A DNA stretch of 64,000 nt from Oceanospirillales bacterium (GTDB lineage: Bacteria; Pseudomonadota; Gammaproteobacteria; Pseudomonadales; Endozoicomonadaceae). A program made the translations under genes and the position numbers. Location: NCBI GenBank assembly GCA_004762125.1, contig SIHQ01000005.1, forward strand, positions 144,925-208,924, in the 5' to 3' direction. This document shows positions 36,387 through 47,269 of the stretch, in pieces (the stretch's first letter is position 1; every line of letters begins with the position of its first letter). The notes below the pieces were generated by a model. It ran no database searches. It was given only the letters and a program-made list of their open reading frames with translations, and was not told the origin of the DNA.

Positions 36387-36905
36387 ATGTTTGCAAGAGT
36401 TTCCAGTCTGATTCTGCTGTGCCTGATGTCGATGAGCCTGATGGCAATGCCAGCGCTAACAACAGCGCCTGAAATTGAGAAAAAAGTACTGACAGGGCCA
36501 GCACCTGAACCGGCCACAGAAAGCGATAGAAAGGTAGCCGTTGCATCAGCAGAAAAGTGGCTCGAATACGCAGATAGCCGTTCCTGGGAAAGAGCCTGGG
36601 CCGCTTCCAGTGATTTCTATCGCAAAGAAATGCCGGCCAGTCATATGGGTAATCTTATGTATCAGCACCGAAAGCCGTTCGGTGCTTTGAAGAATCGTAA
36701 GGTTAAAAATGTGACTTATAAATACCTGAAGGAAGGCACATTACCGGGTGAGTATCTGGTGGTTGAGTTTGACAGTGAGTTTGAGAATCAGAAAGTTGTT
36801 GAAGCAGTGATAACGTATAAGGAAAAAGACAACCTGTGGCGTGCCAGTGGTTATATAACCGATGATGGTAAGCCAAAGAAAGAAGCAGTAAAAAAGGTTC
36901 ACTGA
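36387..36905 (+). CDS. Exported DUF4019 protein
   Basis: A 172-aa protein with a signal peptide (MFARVSSLILLCLMSMSLMA). The mature part, AVASAEKWLEYADSRSWERAWAASSDFYRKEM and the following beta-rich RKVKNVTYKYLKEGTLPGEYLVVEF, matches DUF4019. The function of that family is unknown; members are periplasmic or lipoproteins. It is the only plus-strand gene between gph and the pilin operon. A GGAG site precedes the ATG. Confidence 0.8.
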   Translation: MFARVSSLILLCLMSMSLMAMPALTTAPEIEKKVLTGPAPEPATESDRKVAVASAEKWLEYADSRSWERAWAASSDFYRKEMPASHMGNLMYQHRKPFGALKNRKVKNVTYKYLKEGTLPGEYLVVEFDSEFENQKVVEAVITYKEKDNLWRASGYITDDGKPKKEAVKKVH

Positions 36906-36913
36906 ATGTTTAT

Positions 36914-36935
36914 GCCCCCGGTTTACGACGGGGGC
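36914..36935 (+). terminator. Hairpin after the DUF4019 gene
   Basis: GCCCCCG and CGGGGGC form a 7-bp GC stem 9 bp after the stop codon. The T-run is absent. Confidence 0.45.
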
Positions 36936-37010
36936 AGTGCAGATGCCTGTGATTGACTATTTTGTAGCTTATTTGTTCAGGTGCTCACTTGCTCAGATAC
37001 TTTCGATGCT

Positions 37011-37397
37011 TTACCACTTCCCTGTTTTATTTCCTGTTGAATCCAGTGTAAGCGCTCCGTCACCGGCTTGTGCATTTTGCGCTGTAGCTGTCAGCGTAAA
37101 ACCATTGCGACAGTTATTGGTAGGGCAGCCAGCCGCGATCGAGTAAAACTGATGTTCAGTAATGAAAGGGTTTGCACTTAACCCCAGGCTTGTTAAGTCA
37201 TCGGTATAAGATTTGTTGTCTAGAAAAAGCTGTTCCTGTCTGGCGGCAATGTTCAGTAAGGCTGTATGCCCCTCGGCTCGTCTTCCTTTCTTTAAATGCC
37301 GTTCGTAGGAAGGAAACGCAATTGATGCAAGAATGCCAATAATGGCCACGACAATCATCAGTTCAATCAGGGTAAACCCTTTCATTCCGGTCATCAT
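37011..37397 (-). CDS. pilE: Type IV minor pilin PilE
   Basis: A 128-aa prepilin. The prepilin-peptidase site is [29 protein letters not shown] with Glu5, so it is cleaved and N-methylated and enters the pilus or its priming complex. The C-terminal domain contains a Cys pair ([16 protein letters not shown]) typical of PilE-like minor pilins. It is the last gene of the minor pilin operon, starting 2 bp after pilY1. Confidence 0.9.
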   Translation of the reverse strand: MMTGMKGFTLIELMIVVAIIGILASIAFPSYERHLKKGRRAEGHTALLNIAARQEQLFLDNKSYTDDLTSLGLSANPFITEHQFYSIAAGCPTNNCRNGFTLTATAQNAQAGDGALTLDSTGNKTGKW

Positions 37398-37399
37398 GC

Positions 37400-40300
37400 T
37401 TACCTCTCCTGAAACCAGCCATAGGCGTTCATGCCCAGCTTCGAATTCACTTCGTCACCCGTCAGAATATCAATGTATTTATTGCCGATAGCGGCTGTAG
37501 TACCGCCACCCGATACTCCAGAATAAACACCCAAAACGCGATCGTTTTTGTTAGTGGTGTTGTCGCTATTGAAATCATTACGTGCTCTGGACGTATGCAT
37601 ATCAATGGAGTAAACACGGCTAGAGCCCCTACCTGGTGCGCAGCTTTCTGAGTTAATAATGGCTGATGGAGAGAAAGTGGTGAATGACAGTACACCTGAT
37701 AACAGTCGAGCTTTGGTCATGACTTGTTCATAGGTGTTAACTGAACTGCTTGCTAAGCCGAGATTCATATACCAGCCTTTGGCGGAGGACAGATCATTGC
37801 TCGCCGTAACCTGTTCTGCTGCATCCCCTTGTTGGATCAGGTTTTCAGTAGTGTCGTACAGGTTGGAAGAAGTAATTGCAGCAGGTGGTGTTGCACAGTC
37901 ATTGCCACAGCTACCATAACGGCGATAACTTGTAGCTGAATCACGAATCATAAAGTAGCGGTCAGTTGCAGAGGTTGCTGTAGGATTAGCTCTGTTTCCG
38001 CTACCCAGCATTACGCCATCGAAATCACTTCCCGCATACTGGGTTTTAGCTACCTCTGGTTGGTAAAAAAATCGACGATCAGAACTGCTGTCTGGAGCCG
38101 ACCTTGAACCGTTCTCATCAATACCCAGTTTTGCCAGCGTAATGACAGACCATACCGCAATTTCATTGTCGTTACTGTCAGTACCTAAACCAATATCGAA
38201 ACGGAAGATGTTACCACCGGTATCAGCGGCATAAATACGATCGTGAAAGCCGTTGCCATTACTGTCGATAACGGCTGGCGGTGCAGCAATGCTCCACTTG
38301 AAGCGACTGTCTTCGACTCGGTTAGGGGCATCGTTGTCGATGGTGTCAGGGGCAACGAATGATTTAATTAAAGTTCCGGTGCCAGCATCGACAAAAAACA
38401 GGCCACGGCCACGAGTTGAATAAGGGCGTATTTCGTTATTACTAGTGTCTATAGGGTTACTTGTATTACCTGTTTTGTAGTCATCTTTCCCCTGTGTGCT
38501 GGTAGCATCATCCTGGCCGTCGTATCCGGCGCTGATAGCCAGAGCAAATTTATATTTGTAAGAAACCGCATTATTGTCATCCGTTATGGTTTGCCTGTGC
38601 CCTGGAATTAATAATGGAACTGCTTTCGCCCAGCTCTGGCCAAGTTCCGAGAATCCAGGAGTGTCGCTATTGATGCGCCATAGCAGTTTGGGTGGATCAT
38701 CGGGGTTGGTGACATCGATGGCGTAATAACTATCACCCCCTCGTCGCATACCAAAAAAGAGCGTCATGCGATCGCCATCGGTACCAATGATATTACCGTC
38801 ACCGTTTACATCCAGACGGATCATGCTTATCTCGCCGTCTAAACCATAAGGGTGGCTGGTATTAGGCTGGTTGTTAAATAACAACGGTATGTTTTTTGCG
38901 GTTTCCTTAGCGAAGAAGCTCCAGTTTTCGGCAACAGTGCTACCAGAGTCTTGTAAGAAATGGAGAATGCCGTGATTAGTACCAAAGGCTAGTCTGATAT
39001 CAGGGTTGGTTTTTGAAAAACTGCTGGTTCGAGCTCCGTAGTTCAGTGTTAATGGTTTGGAATGTTGTATATCACCTAATACCCAGTCACGAGTAACGCC
39101 ATTAGTATCCCTGCCTCTTATCCATTTGCGGTAATGAGCAAGAAGATCAGTGTTGCCAGAAGGAACGTGTAGGTCATTCTCATCTAGTTGATTCAATCGA
39201 ACCAGCGCTTCAGGGGCGTTACCTATTGATTTGTTGGTGTAAAATGAGCGTGAGGTGTTGGTGTTTTTCAGTACTTCACCATAGCCACCTTCGTCCACTT
39301 GTTTACCGTCACTAGTGGTTCCCCAGAAAGTGGAAATGCCTTCATCCAGTTGTAAGGTTCCGGCGGCAATAGCTGGGTTACAGCTACGATCGACGACCTT
39401 ACCAATAGTTAGATTCGTCTTATCTACGCAAGTACCGCTGGTTTCGTTACCCGTGTAGATTTTTAGTTTCTTCAGGTTACCCTTCCAGTTTGGGCTGGAA
39501 TCAGGTTCAAACATAGCGAAATAGGCGTGATCCAAAGTCTCTGTTCTATTGAAACTGTTTACCGCAACGGCGGGTGAAACGAAATTGCTGCTACCTTTGA
39601 GGATCTCTTGAAGAGCACCTTCAAAAGCGTCTGTGATGCTATCAACCGCGATGCAGCCTGCGGCAGGGTCCATATTATTTCCAACTGTTGTGTAGCATTG
39701 GCCTTTCCCTGCGTTTGCTGTATCGAACAGTAAGGTTTGGTCGGTGTCAAAACCAATGGTGTAGGTGTAGGCTTTCTGTGTACCAGTTGTAGTATCTCTA
39801 TCTAGGCCACCGCTTGGTGGGTTTGCCATATATGCAGCAAGTTCAGGAAGGCAGTGTTGCTCACTACCGTAAACCTTGCAATTCGTAACACTGGTAAGTT
39901 GTTTTATTTTTGTGGTTGAATCATCATTCCAGTGGGGGGATGCTGCACCATCGGACATATAGATGATGTAGAGGTTCTGGCAGGTTGTGACAGGTGTTTT
40001 ATATGTGTTTCCTGTTCCTGAGATATTTTCTATCGAATTAGGGTCAGCAGAGAAGCGAGGGCTGTCGCCTGAAAAATATCGATAAACCTCATAATAAGTA
40101 TTACACATAGGAGTATTAGCGCTGTTTCTTGCACCAAGAAGAGTTGAAGTTATTTCTTGACGATATGCGTCGTCGGTTGTTTTTAGGTGCTTATGTATAA
40201 CTTTTGAGCTTGTAGTGAATTCAGCAAGACCAAAATCAATACTGGGATTGTCTCGAATTACTTTTCTGATAGTCTTTTTGGCTGTATCAAGTCGGGAAGC

Positions 40301-40720
40301 ATACTGCCAATTAATGAAGTTTCCTGTGCATTTCCATTCATCATCAATTGTTTGACATTCACCGTGTGTATCGTTAGAACTGCTAATGTCTGGGATTGAA
40401 GGTTCACGATCGCCTAAGACTGGGGGGTATGAATACCATTCGTTCTCTTCGTAATAATTTCTAAAAATCCAATCGTGATCTTTATTTCTGTGCCAACCAG
40501 TATAAAAAAAATCAGGCTCATAAGGCTGTCGAATTACCCCAGTAGCCTTAGCTGACATACTATCTGACGTATCAAGAATGATCATTACTTGAGGTCGCTG
40601 AGAACTATTAAATTGACCTGTCGTGAAAATATCACTGTCATCAGCTCTGGCAGCATGGGTCAAACATGATAGGCAAACAGTCAGGGTGCTTATTACAATA
40701 TGTCGATTAAATGTTTTCAT
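37400..40720 (-). CDS. pilY1: Type IV pilus tip-associated protein PilY1
   Basis: An 1106-aa exported protein when started at ATG 40720 ([20 protein letters not shown] signal region); the TTG at 40756 overlaps pilX. The N-terminal region is von-Willebrand-like ([11 protein letters not shown]). The C-terminal half is a PilY1 beta-propeller with a calcium loop, [14 protein letters not shown], near residue 635. PilY1 acts in pilus extension/retraction, adhesion and surface sensing. Full length. Confidence 0.93.
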   Translation of the reverse strand: MKTFNRHIVISTLTVCLSCLTHAARADDSDIFTTGQFNSSQRPQVMIILDTSDSMSAKATGVIRQPYEPDFFYTGWHRNKDHDWIFRNYYEENEWYSYPPVLGDREPSIPDISSSNDTHGECQTIDDEWKCTGNFINWQYASRLDTAKKTIRKVIRDNPSIDFGLAEFTTSSKVIHKHLKTTDDAYRQEITSTLLGARNSANTPMCNTYYEVYRYFSGDSPRFSADPNSIENISGTGNTYKTPVTTCQNLYIIYMSDGAASPHWNDDSTTKIKQLTSVTNCKVYGSEQHCLPELAAYMANPPSGGLDRDTTTGTQKAYTYTIGFDTDQTLLFDTANAGKGQCYTTVGNNMDPAAGCIAVDSITDAFEGALQEILKGSSNFVSPAVAVNSFNRTETLDHAYFAMFEPDSSPNWKGNLKKLKIYTGNETSGTCVDKTNLTIGKVVDRSCNPAIAAGTLQLDEGISTFWGTTSDGKQVDEGGYGEVLKNTNTSRSFYTNKSIGNAPEALVRLNQLDENDLHVPSGNTDLLAHYRKWIRGRDTNGVTRDWVLGDIQHSKPLTLNYGARTSSFSKTNPDIRLAFGTNHGILHFLQDSGSTVAENWSFFAKETAKNIPLLFNNQPNTSHPYGLDGEISMIRLDVNGDGNIIGTDGDRMTLFFGMRRGGDSYYAIDVTNPDDPPKLLWRINSDTPGFSELGQSWAKAVPLLIPGHRQTITDDNNAVSYKYKFALAISAGYDGQDDATSTQGKDDYKTGNTSNPIDTSNNEIRPYSTRGRGLFFVDAGTGTLIKSFVAPDTIDNDAPNRVEDSRFKWSIAAPPAVIDSNGNGFHDRIYAADTGGNIFRFDIGLGTDSNDNEIAVWSVITLAKLGIDENGSRSAPDSSSDRRFFYQPEVAKTQYAGSDFDGVMLGSGNRANPTATSATDRYFMIRDSATSYRRYGSCGNDCATPPAAITSSNLYDTTENLIQQGDAAEQVTASNDLSSAKGWYMNLGLASSSVNTYEQVMTKARLLSGVLSFTTFSPSAIINSESCAPGRGSSRVYSIDMHTSRARNDFNSDNTTNKNDRVLGVYSGVSGGGTTAAIGNKYIDILTGDEVNSKLGMNAYGWFQER

Positions 40721-40736
40721 AAACGGCCTGATTTTT

Positions 40737-41300
40737 TTAATTACTGTTTGAACCAACGGTGACTCGAATGCTGTCGCTACTTCGGCGATAGTGATCGCCT
40801 GTGCTATCTGCCTGAATAAGTAGTTTGTATCTGTCTTCTATTAGCGTGCTGCCAATGCCTGCTTCAACCTGATGAGCCCGCAAACGGTAATAGTCAGCGA
40901 TTTCACGGTTATAGCCGCTGGCGGTTTCTTTTCTGTGGACCGGTTTTCCCTCAGCAAGGAATCTCGCTGTGGTGGTGGTTGCTCCGATAATGCAGGGGAA
41001 AGCAGCTTTTTGGGTATTGTTTAATGTTGGTGGAGGCAGGGCTGGATTGTATGGGTCTTTCTCATTGGCGCATTCATTAATATGAAACTGGCCATCGTCT
41101 AAATCTGAAGTGATCGCTAGCTCTTTCTGAGCAGCATTAAACGTTAGTGTTTTTAGTTCAGCGTTGGCCAACATTCGGGGAGACAAAGTCATCTGGTTGA
41201 CACTGACTACCGCTGCGCTGGTCAGCAATAACAGAAAGAGTAGAGCGGCAATCAGAGCTACGCCTGCTTGAGAATGTGTTTGACAATACTTTCTTTTCAT
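40737..41300 (-). CDS. pilX: Type IV pilus assembly protein PilX
   Basis: A 187-aa prepilin-like protein. The N-terminal AGVALIAALLFLLLLTSAAVV helix is preceded by a short basic leader. Like other PilX proteins it lacks the usual Glu5 context but keeps the hydrophobic helix, followed by LANAELKTLTFNAAQKELA. It overlaps the pilW stop by 4 bases, so it is translated with it. Confidence 0.88.
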   Translation of the reverse strand: MKRKYCQTHSQAGVALIAALLFLLLLTSAAVVSVNQMTLSPRMLANAELKTLTFNAAQKELAITSDLDDGQFHINECANEKDPYNPALPPPTLNNTQKAAFPCIIGATTTTARFLAEGKPVHRKETASGYNREIADYYRLRAHQVEAGIGSTLIEDRYKLLIQADSTGDHYRRSSDSIRVTVGSNSN

Positions 41301-42247
41301 TGTTGTTGCCTGATCGCCTGGTTGTAGAGGTAGACGGTATTGCTGGCTAATAAACGATGCCGGCTGTCACCCTGTCCATTGACGGTAATGTCGCCCAAGA
41401 GGTAGCTGTTGTTGTTTGTGTAACTGGTATCGGGGTTACTTTGCACAAGGAGATTTAATTCGACACTTCGTACCCTGCGCCACATTTCCCGTGACCAACC
41501 TGCGGGATTGGTTGGTGCTTCGACAGTACGTGTTATTTGACCCGTTGCCTCTTTGGCAATTCCAAGGCGGACTCTGAAGCTTTGAATATTGTTGGCAATG
41601 ACTGTTTTACTAAGAGCCGTATTGGCTAATCGCAGCAGTACGAGTTCGTCATTACTATTAAGATAAAAAAGACTGAATTGATACTCTCGAATAATGGCAT
41701 CTGGATAACCGGTAGGCGCAGTGTCTCCTCTGAATAAACGACCTTCGATCGTGTTGGCAATGATATAATTCCCAGTAGCCAGCAGTTCGTTAGTTGCAAT
41801 AGCAGGCCCGTAAGCGCCCTTAATCAGTAACCAGTCAGAGGGTAATGCGTTATTTCCGGTGTACACACCGGTTCTGGCATCGGTTACACAACTGAAAATA
41901 TTATTGTTTGCACGTCCTGCAATAAAGCTGATGTTTCTGTCCAGAGCAGAAGCAATACCTCCACAATCATTACTGACTGAAAAGGCACCAATAGAGATTT
42001 CTTCAAGCTGGGCGCCATTGGCGTAACCGGCAGATCCGAGATTGCGCGAGAGTAAAGACAAAGTCGTTCTTGCGTTGTCGTTCAATATTGTATAGCGACT
42101 ACTGCTTTGCTGTATGGAAATACTGTTGATATATAGGGATGCGACGCCACTTAAAAGTAATAAAGACAGGGTGCTGGCTATCATCAATTCGATGAGCGAT
42201 ACCCCTGCTTGTTTTGTGTGACTTGGCGATACAGCTAAACTATCCAT
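41297..42247 (-). CDS. pilW: Type IV pilus assembly protein PilW
   Basis: A 316-aa prepilin-like protein with a cleavage site in QAGVSLIELMIASTLSLLLL. The motif YTILNDNARTTLSLLSRNLGSAGYANG is typical of PilW. It is part of the minor pilin complex that primes pilus assembly. It starts 12 bp after the pilV stop. Confidence 0.9.
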   Translation of the reverse strand: MDSLAVSPSHTKQAGVSLIELMIASTLSLLLLSGVASLYINSISIQQSSSRYTILNDNARTTLSLLSRNLGSAGYANGAQLEEISIGAFSVSNDCGGIASALDRNISFIAGRANNNIFSCVTDARTGVYTGNNALPSDWLLIKGAYGPAIATNELLATGNYIIANTIEGRLFRGDTAPTGYPDAIIREYQFSLFYLNSNDELVLLRLANTALSKTVIANNIQSFRVRLGIAKEATGQITRTVEAPTNPAGWSREMWRRVRSVELNLLVQSNPDTSYTNNNSYLLGDITVNGQGDSRHRLLASNTVYLYNQAIRQQQ

Positions 42248-42259
42248 AGTATTACGCTC

Positions 42260-42814
42260 TTAACTGTTTATTCTTGTGCTTATTATTAACATTCGGCGCA
42301 AATCGTTTTTGACTGTGTCCGATTTAAAATCACTGTCGTCGTCGCCACAAATATTTGCCGAATGGCCATCCGGCCTCGCAAACTTCCCTCGCCAGGCAAT
42401 GGCTAAACTGACCTGATTATCATTGATACCAATGCAGGCGACTGGAGCTAAAAGCCCACCTATTGCAGCATCTGAGCTATTCTGACTGGTTGCTCCAACC
42501 AGGTTTCCACTCCATTGCCATAAGTCGAATGCTGCCACTTGTGCTGGCGTACAATTAGCTCCACTGGCATTGCAGAGTAGAGCGGGTGTGGTTGGTACGC
42601 TGGCAACGTCACCGTCATAACTGGCCAAACCAGAAGAATTGGCAGTCATTCTGGCAATAATGTCATTAGCCAGGTGAAGAGCCGACGCTCTTTGTTGGGT
42701 CTCTAATACTGACTTTTGTGCTTCTGCAATCAGGCCTGCCATTCCCAGCAGTCCGACTGATACGATCACCAGTGCAACGAGCACCTCGATCATGGTGAAT
42801 CCCTTGTGCTTCAT
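42260..42814 (-). CDS. pilV: Type IV pilus modification protein PilV
   Basis: A 184-aa prepilin. KGFTMIEVLVALVIVSVGLL carries the cleavage site and Glu5, followed by the PilV-typical GMAGLIAEAQKSVLETQQRASA. It belongs to the minor pilin operon, 71 bp downstream of fimT. Confidence 0.92.
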   Translation of the reverse strand: MKHKGFTMIEVLVALVIVSVGLLGMAGLIAEAQKSVLETQQRASALHLANDIIARMTANSSGLASYDGDVASVPTTPALLCNASGANCTPAQVAAFDLWQWSGNLVGATSQNSSDAAIGGLLAPVACIGINDNQVSLAIAWRGKFARPDGHSANICGDDDSDFKSDTVKNDLRRMLIISTRINS

Positions 42815-42885
42815 GAGAAAGATCCTTTTCTCGTTCCTTGTTTATCGTCGTCAGGCATCATGCCAGACGTTTCATTCTGTCTGCT

Positions 42886-43371
42886 TTACTCTGTTGTTAC
42901 ACAAGAGATTGTGCAGGGGGTTTTTGTTAGAGAAATTGTGCCGCCTGAGCCAATGCCAAGATCAGATTTGAATGAAGCATTCTTGTGTTTTATTGAAATA
43001 TTGCTGCCTGTAAATAAACCCATGCTGTTGAAGGAAAGTGTGGTTGCAGGGGAAGGCGTAATTACTGTTTTGCTGTCAAAGGCGGGGAGATTTTTTATAG
43101 TGTTTCCGTCTACGACAACGGTTGTATTACCTTGCCAGTTAGAAGACGGGGATACTGTAACTATTTCGCCTCGTGTAATAGCTTCAGAGCGTGCGAAATC
43201 AAGTATTGCACGAATGTTTTCACTCTGGCTGGAAACGCGATTATTGGCGATAGTGGTGGTAAGAGAAGGGTATGCAATGGCTGCAAGAATCCCTAAAACA
43301 GCAAGAGTCACCATCAACTCTATTAGAGTAAAACCTTTGCTGTTTCTCGCCAGAATAGTGTGTATATCCAT
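42886..43371 (-). CDS. fimT: FimT/GspH-family minor pilin
   Basis: A 161-aa prepilin. The site is [26 protein letters not shown] with Glu5, and the GspH-type motif is ENIRAILDFARSEAITRGEIVTV. ATG 43371 is used; a TTG two codons earlier is not needed. It is first in the operon fimT-pilV-pilW-pilX-pilY1-pilE. FimT in some species binds DNA for uptake. Confidence 0.9.
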   Translation of the reverse strand: MDIHTILARNSKGFTLIELMVTLAVLGILAAIAYPSLTTTIANNRVSSQSENIRAILDFARSEAITRGEIVTVSPSSNWQGNTTVVVDGNTIKNLPAFDSKTVITPSPATTLSFNSMGLFTGSNISIKHKNASFKSDLGIGSGGTISLTKTPCTISCVTTE

Positions 43372-43568
43372 ATACAACTGACCAAATACTGAATTGTTTA
43401 TTGCAATCGATTACATCATAAAGATGAACAAATAAACAATAAAAGTAATGTAAAAGTACTAGTTTTTACGAGAAGTTTAATTATTGAACATATTTGTGTG
43501 ATCTGAGTCACAAAAGGCAAGTATTATAAGACGGAGTTGGATGGGTTCCAACCCCGATAAAAACAGAG

Positions 43569-44246
43569 TTATAGTGATCCGGTTTGAGATAACTCTTTGC
43601 GCATTTCGTTAATAACTTGCTGATAGTCGTCTGCATTGAAAATGGCAGAGCCTGCAACAAAAGTATCAGCACCCGCTTCGGCAATTTGTCGTATGTTTTT
43701 AACACCGACACCGCCGTCTACTTCCAGACGAATATCCAGACCGCTGTCATCAATCAACTTACGAACGTTACGCAATTTTCGCAGGGTAGAAGGGATGAAC
43801 TTCTGTCCGCCAAATCCTGGGTTAACAGACATCAACAAAATCATGTCCAGTTTGTCGATGACGTATTCAATGATGTCTGGTGAAGTGGCTGGGTTCAGAA
43901 CCAGGCCAGCCTTGCAGCCGCCTTCGCGGATCATTTGCAGGCTACGGTCGATATGGTCAGTAGCTTCCGGGTGGAAGGTAATCATACTGGCGCCCGCATC
44001 GATAAAGTCACCGATCATTTTATCTACCGGGCTGACCATCAAGTGAACATCAATAGGAGCTGTTACGCCGTGATTTCTCAGTGCTTTACAGACCATTGGG
44101 CCAATAGTCATGTTAGGCACGTAGTGGTTGTCCATAACATCAAAATGGACCCAGTCTGCGCCTGCTGCAAGGACGTTATCTACTTCTTCACCCAAGCGGG
44201 CAAAGTTAGCGGAAAGGATGCTGGGGGCGATAATAAAGTCGCGCAT
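43569..44246 (-). CDS. rpe: Ribulose-phosphate 3-epimerase
   Basis: A 225-aa TIM-barrel enzyme that interconverts ribulose-5-P and xylulose-5-[45 protein letters not shown] and [17 protein letters not shown] are the family signatures and give the metal ligands. ATG 44246 is used with GGAA upstream; the TTG at 44282 would add 12 unmatched residues. In Pseudomonas rpe lies next to gph. Confidence 0.95.
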   Translation of the reverse strand: MRDFIIAPSILSANFARLGEEVDNVLAAGADWVHFDVMDNHYVPNMTIGPMVCKALRNHGVTAPIDVHLMVSPVDKMIGDFIDAGASMITFHPEATDHIDRSLQMIREGGCKAGLVLNPATSPDIIEYVIDKLDMILLMSVNPGFGGQKFIPSTLRKLRNVRKLIDDSGLDIRLEVDGGVGVKNIRQIAEAGADTFVAGSAIFNADDYQQVINEMRKELSQTGSL

Positions 44247-44347
44247 GATAGGTTCCGGTGTCTTCCGTTCAGGTTTGGGCAAGAATTTTAGACTTTCCAG
44301 TACAGGCTGTCAGTTAAAATTCTGCTGCATTTCTTATCTGACGTTTA

Positions 44348-45706
44348 TTACTGCTTCTGATCAGAAGTATCCCTGTGCAGACGGTTCTCTTCAACCCAAG
44401 AGATCAGTAGCATGACCATAGCAGCCAAACAGGATGCTATTAACACATGGAAGCCTCCGTCCCAGCCGAAGTTATCAACAATAATGCCCATGGCTATATT
44501 GGCAAAAAGGGCGCCTCCCAGATAACCAAACAGTCCTGTCAGGCCGGCCGCTGTGCCTGCTGCTTTTTTCGGAACCAAATCCAGAGCATGTACACCGATC
44601 AGCATGACAGGTCCGTAGATAAGGAAGCCGATGGCGATCAGGGCGATGTTATCAATCAAAGGGTTGCCGGGAGGGTTTTGCCAATAGACGACAACTGCTA
44701 CAAGCACGAGTGATAAGTAAACAAGGCTGGCCGGGGCGCGGCGCCCTCTGAACAGTCGGTCGCTTAGGTAGCCGCAGAGCAAGGTGCCGGGAATACCTGC
44801 AAATTCATAGAGAAAATAGGCCCAGCTGCTGTCGGCCATGGAGAAGCCTTTAACTTCACTTAGGTAAGTGGGAGCCCAGTCGAGAACGCCGTAACGAACC
44901 AAATAAACAAAAGCGTTAGCTATGGCGATGTACCAGAGAAGTCGGTTGTTCAGTACATACTCAAAGAAAATTTGCCGAGCCGAAAACTCTTTCTCGTGAG
45001 CTTCGTCATAGGAAAATGCGTGGGGATAATCACCAGTGTATTGTTCAATAGAAGGCAATCCACAAGATTGTGGTGTATCTCGAACCAGAAACCAGCTGAT
45101 GACTGCTGTTCCCATGGCAGCAAATCCAGCGAAATAGAAAATACTGTGCCAGTCCGCAAATATGGCCATACCTATGACGGCTAAAGGCCCTATCAATCCG
45201 CCGCCGACATTGTGAGCAAGGTTCCATATAGCAGCACGAGTGCCTCGTTCGCTGACGGAAAACCAGTGAACAATAACCCGACCGCTGGATGGCCAGCCCA
45301 TGCCTTGAAACCAGCCATTAAAAAACAGAATGATAAACATCACAGAGATGCTGGATGTTGCAAAGGGAGCGATGCCCATCAGGATCATGGTCAGTGCGCT
45401 CAGAACCAGTCCAATAGTGATAAATTTTCGGGCATCGCTGCGATCAGAAAGATTACCCATCAAGAATTTACTGATGCCATAAGCAATGGACACGCCGGAT
45501 AGAGCAAAACCCAGTTCGGATTTTGTGAAGCCTTCTTCGACAAGGTGGGGAATGGCTAAAGAGAAGTTCTTTCGTACCAGATAGTAGCCGGCGTAACCAA
45601 TAAAAATGCCGAGAAAGACCTGTCGTCTTAATTGCTTGTAAGTACTGTCAAGATCATCGCTGGCGACGGGTTCCTGATGCTCTGCGGGGCTTAACAGCTT
45701 ACTCAT
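44348..45706 (-). CDS. glpT: Glycerol-3-phosphate transporter GlpT
   Basis: A 452-aa organophosphate:phosphate antiporter of the MFS. YAGYYLVRKNFSLAIPHLVEEGFTKSELGFALS and FNGWFQGMGWPSSGRVIVHWF carry the two substrate-binding arginines and the GlpT signature. About 12 transmembrane segments. It exchanges glycerol-3-phosphate for phosphate across the inner membrane. No glpQ is adjacent. Full length. Confidence 0.93.
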   Translation of the reverse strand: MSKLLSPAEHQEPVASDDLDSTYKQLRRQVFLGIFIGYAGYYLVRKNFSLAIPHLVEEGFTKSELGFALSGVSIAYGISKFLMGNLSDRSDARKFITIGLVLSALTMILMGIAPFATSSISVMFIILFFNGWFQGMGWPSSGRVIVHWFSVSERGTRAAIWNLAHNVGGGLIGPLAVIGMAIFADWHSIFYFAGFAAMGTAVISWFLVRDTPQSCGLPSIEQYTGDYPHAFSYDEAHEKEFSARQIFFEYVLNNRLLWYIAIANAFVYLVRYGVLDWAPTYLSEVKGFSMADSSWAYFLYEFAGIPGTLLCGYLSDRLFRGRRAPASLVYLSLVLVAVVVYWQNPPGNPLIDNIALIAIGFLIYGPVMLIGVHALDLVPKKAAGTAAGLTGLFGYLGGALFANIAMGIIVDNFGWDGGFHVLIASCLAAMVMLLISWVEENRLHRDTSDQKQ

Positions 45707-45854
45707 AAGATCCGGTGTCTCTGTGTTTTATTGTTGTATTACTAGTGCCTGTAGTGTTCAGGTGAGGCAGATATAAAAATAGGCTATAAACGGAGCTTTT
45801 GTGATCGAGTGTGTTTCTTTTTGTGCATAGTTGATGAGCAAGGCGGCAACCGTG

Positions 45855-45880
45855 CCGCCCATCTGCCGCCCATCTGCCGA
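45855..45880 (+). repeat. Short tandem repeat, GCCGCCCATCT x2.4
   Basis: GCCGCCCATCT is present twice in tandem followed by GCCG, between glpT and tas. Only a local duplication; no function is evident. Confidence 0.6.
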
Positions 45881-45887
45881 ATAAAGG

Positions 45888-46919
45888 CTATGGAGCTGGG
45901 TTGGGGAATCGTTTGTGAATGGCTTCGATGCTTTCCAGTACACCAGTAGAAAGGTCGAGCGAAGAAGAGCGAAGATTTGATTCCAGCTGAGTTAGGTTGG
46001 TGGCCCCAATAATGTTGGTGGTCACGAAGCTTCTACCAGTGACATAGGCCAGAGCCATTTGGGCAGGATCTAAATGGTGTTCTTTAGCTAAATTGACGTA
46101 GGCCTCTATAGCCTTTCGGGATTCTGTTGAATTGTAACGCTGGAAGCGTTCATAAAGGGTGATTCGGGCACCTTTAGGTTTGGCGTTATTAAGGTATTTG
46201 CCGGACAGTGTACCGAAAGCCAGCGGCGAATAAGCCAGCAAACCAAGGTTTTCACGGTGAGCTATTTCTGCCAGCCCAACCTCAAAGGTTCTATTCAGCA
46301 GGTTGTAGGGGTTTTGAATGCTGACTGGCGGGTTCATTCCTTTGTTGCGACTGATGCGCAAATGCTCCATTGCACCCCAGGGCGTTTCGTTGGATAGGCC
46401 GTATTGACGAATTTTACCAGCCTTGATCAACGCCTCCAGAGCGTCAATGGTTTCTTCTATGGGAGTGCCGTCGAAATCGTTAAGGTGTTCGTAGCCAAGC
46501 TTGCCAAAGAAATTAGTGTTTCTGTCTGGCCAGTGCAGTTGGTAAAGATCAATGGACTCAACCCCTAGCCGTTTTAGAGAGCCCTCAACTGCTTTTTCAA
46601 TATGCTCTGGTGTCATCAAGCGGCCACCGTCCATATAGTCGAAACCCGGACCGCATATTTTGCTGGCGAGAATCAGATCCTTATGATGTCCACGTTGTTT
46701 TAACCAGTTGCCGATAATGGTTTCGGTAGCGGTGTAAGTCTCGGCTTTTGGCGGAACAGGGTACATTTCAGCGGTGTCGATAAAGTTGACACCATAGTCC
46801 ATAGCCATGTCCAGCTGGGTAAAAGCCTCGTCCTGAGTGTTCTGTTCCCCCCAGGTCATAGTGCCTAGACAGATGGAACTGACTTTAATGTCAGTATTTC
46901 CCAATGTTCTTCTTTCCAC
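45888..46919 (-). CDS. tas: NADP(H)-dependent aldo-keto reductase Tas-like
   Basis: A 343-aa aldo-keto reductase. The N-terminal RRTLGNTDIKVSSICLGTMTWGEQNTQDEA and NFIDTAEMYPVPPKAETYTATE match Tas. The catalytic tetrad Asp/Tyr/Lys/His is visible in DTAEMY, ASKI and LYQLHWPD. It reduces small aldehydes and ketones; the physiological substrate is unknown. Full length; a single gene between glpT and the ribosomal operon. Confidence 0.93.
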   Translation of the reverse strand: MERRTLGNTDIKVSSICLGTMTWGEQNTQDEAFTQLDMAMDYGVNFIDTAEMYPVPPKAETYTATETIIGNWLKQRGHHKDLILASKICGPGFDYMDGGRLMTPEHIEKAVEGSLKRLGVESIDLYQLHWPDRNTNFFGKLGYEHLNDFDGTPIEETIDALEALIKAGKIRQYGLSNETPWGAMEHLRISRNKGMNPPVSIQNPYNLLNRTFEVGLAEIAHRENLGLLAYSPLAFGTLSGKYLNNAKPKGARITLYERFQRYNSTESRKAIEAYVNLAKEHHLDPAQMALAYVTGRSFVTTNIIGATNLTQLESNLRSSSLDLSTGVLESIEAIHKRFPNPAP

Positions 46920-47094
46920 AGTAAGGATTGCTCCGTATTCAGTTTTTTCAAGGGCAAGGTAATCTATCGCTTTTATATAATACGATTTATTCGATTACAC
47001 GATATTGTCGGCTTGGTTTGTTGGCGGTAATTCGTTATTGGTACAGTAGTTTCCACTGAATCCCTAAAAACTCAAGTTTAAGAGCTATAAAGGG

Positions 47095-47123
47095 CTTTCA
47101 TTCCTGTGCATAGGCGATATAAT
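47095..47123 (+). promoter_or_regulatory. Candidate promoter for rplM-rpsI
   Basis: CTTTCA and TATAAT are 17 bp apart and lie about 145 bp before rplM. The -10 is a perfect match and the -35 weak. A long leader is usual for ribosomal protein operons; I could not identify a specific regulatory fold in it. Confidence 0.45.
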
Positions 47124-47269
47124 ACCGCACCCGTTTCCCAAATGAGCGCCCAAATGTTTTCAACAGGCCGGATTCAAAATGGGAAAGAGCTATTAGCCTA
47201 GCCTCACCCAAAAGGGAACGGCCAAGTTAGAACAGGTATTGCGTAAGCAGTATCATTGAGGCGAAATTA

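Noticed and set aside
42806..43381. 191-aa plus-strand ORF opposite fimT
   Set aside because: Antisense of a clear prepilin gene; no family features of its own.
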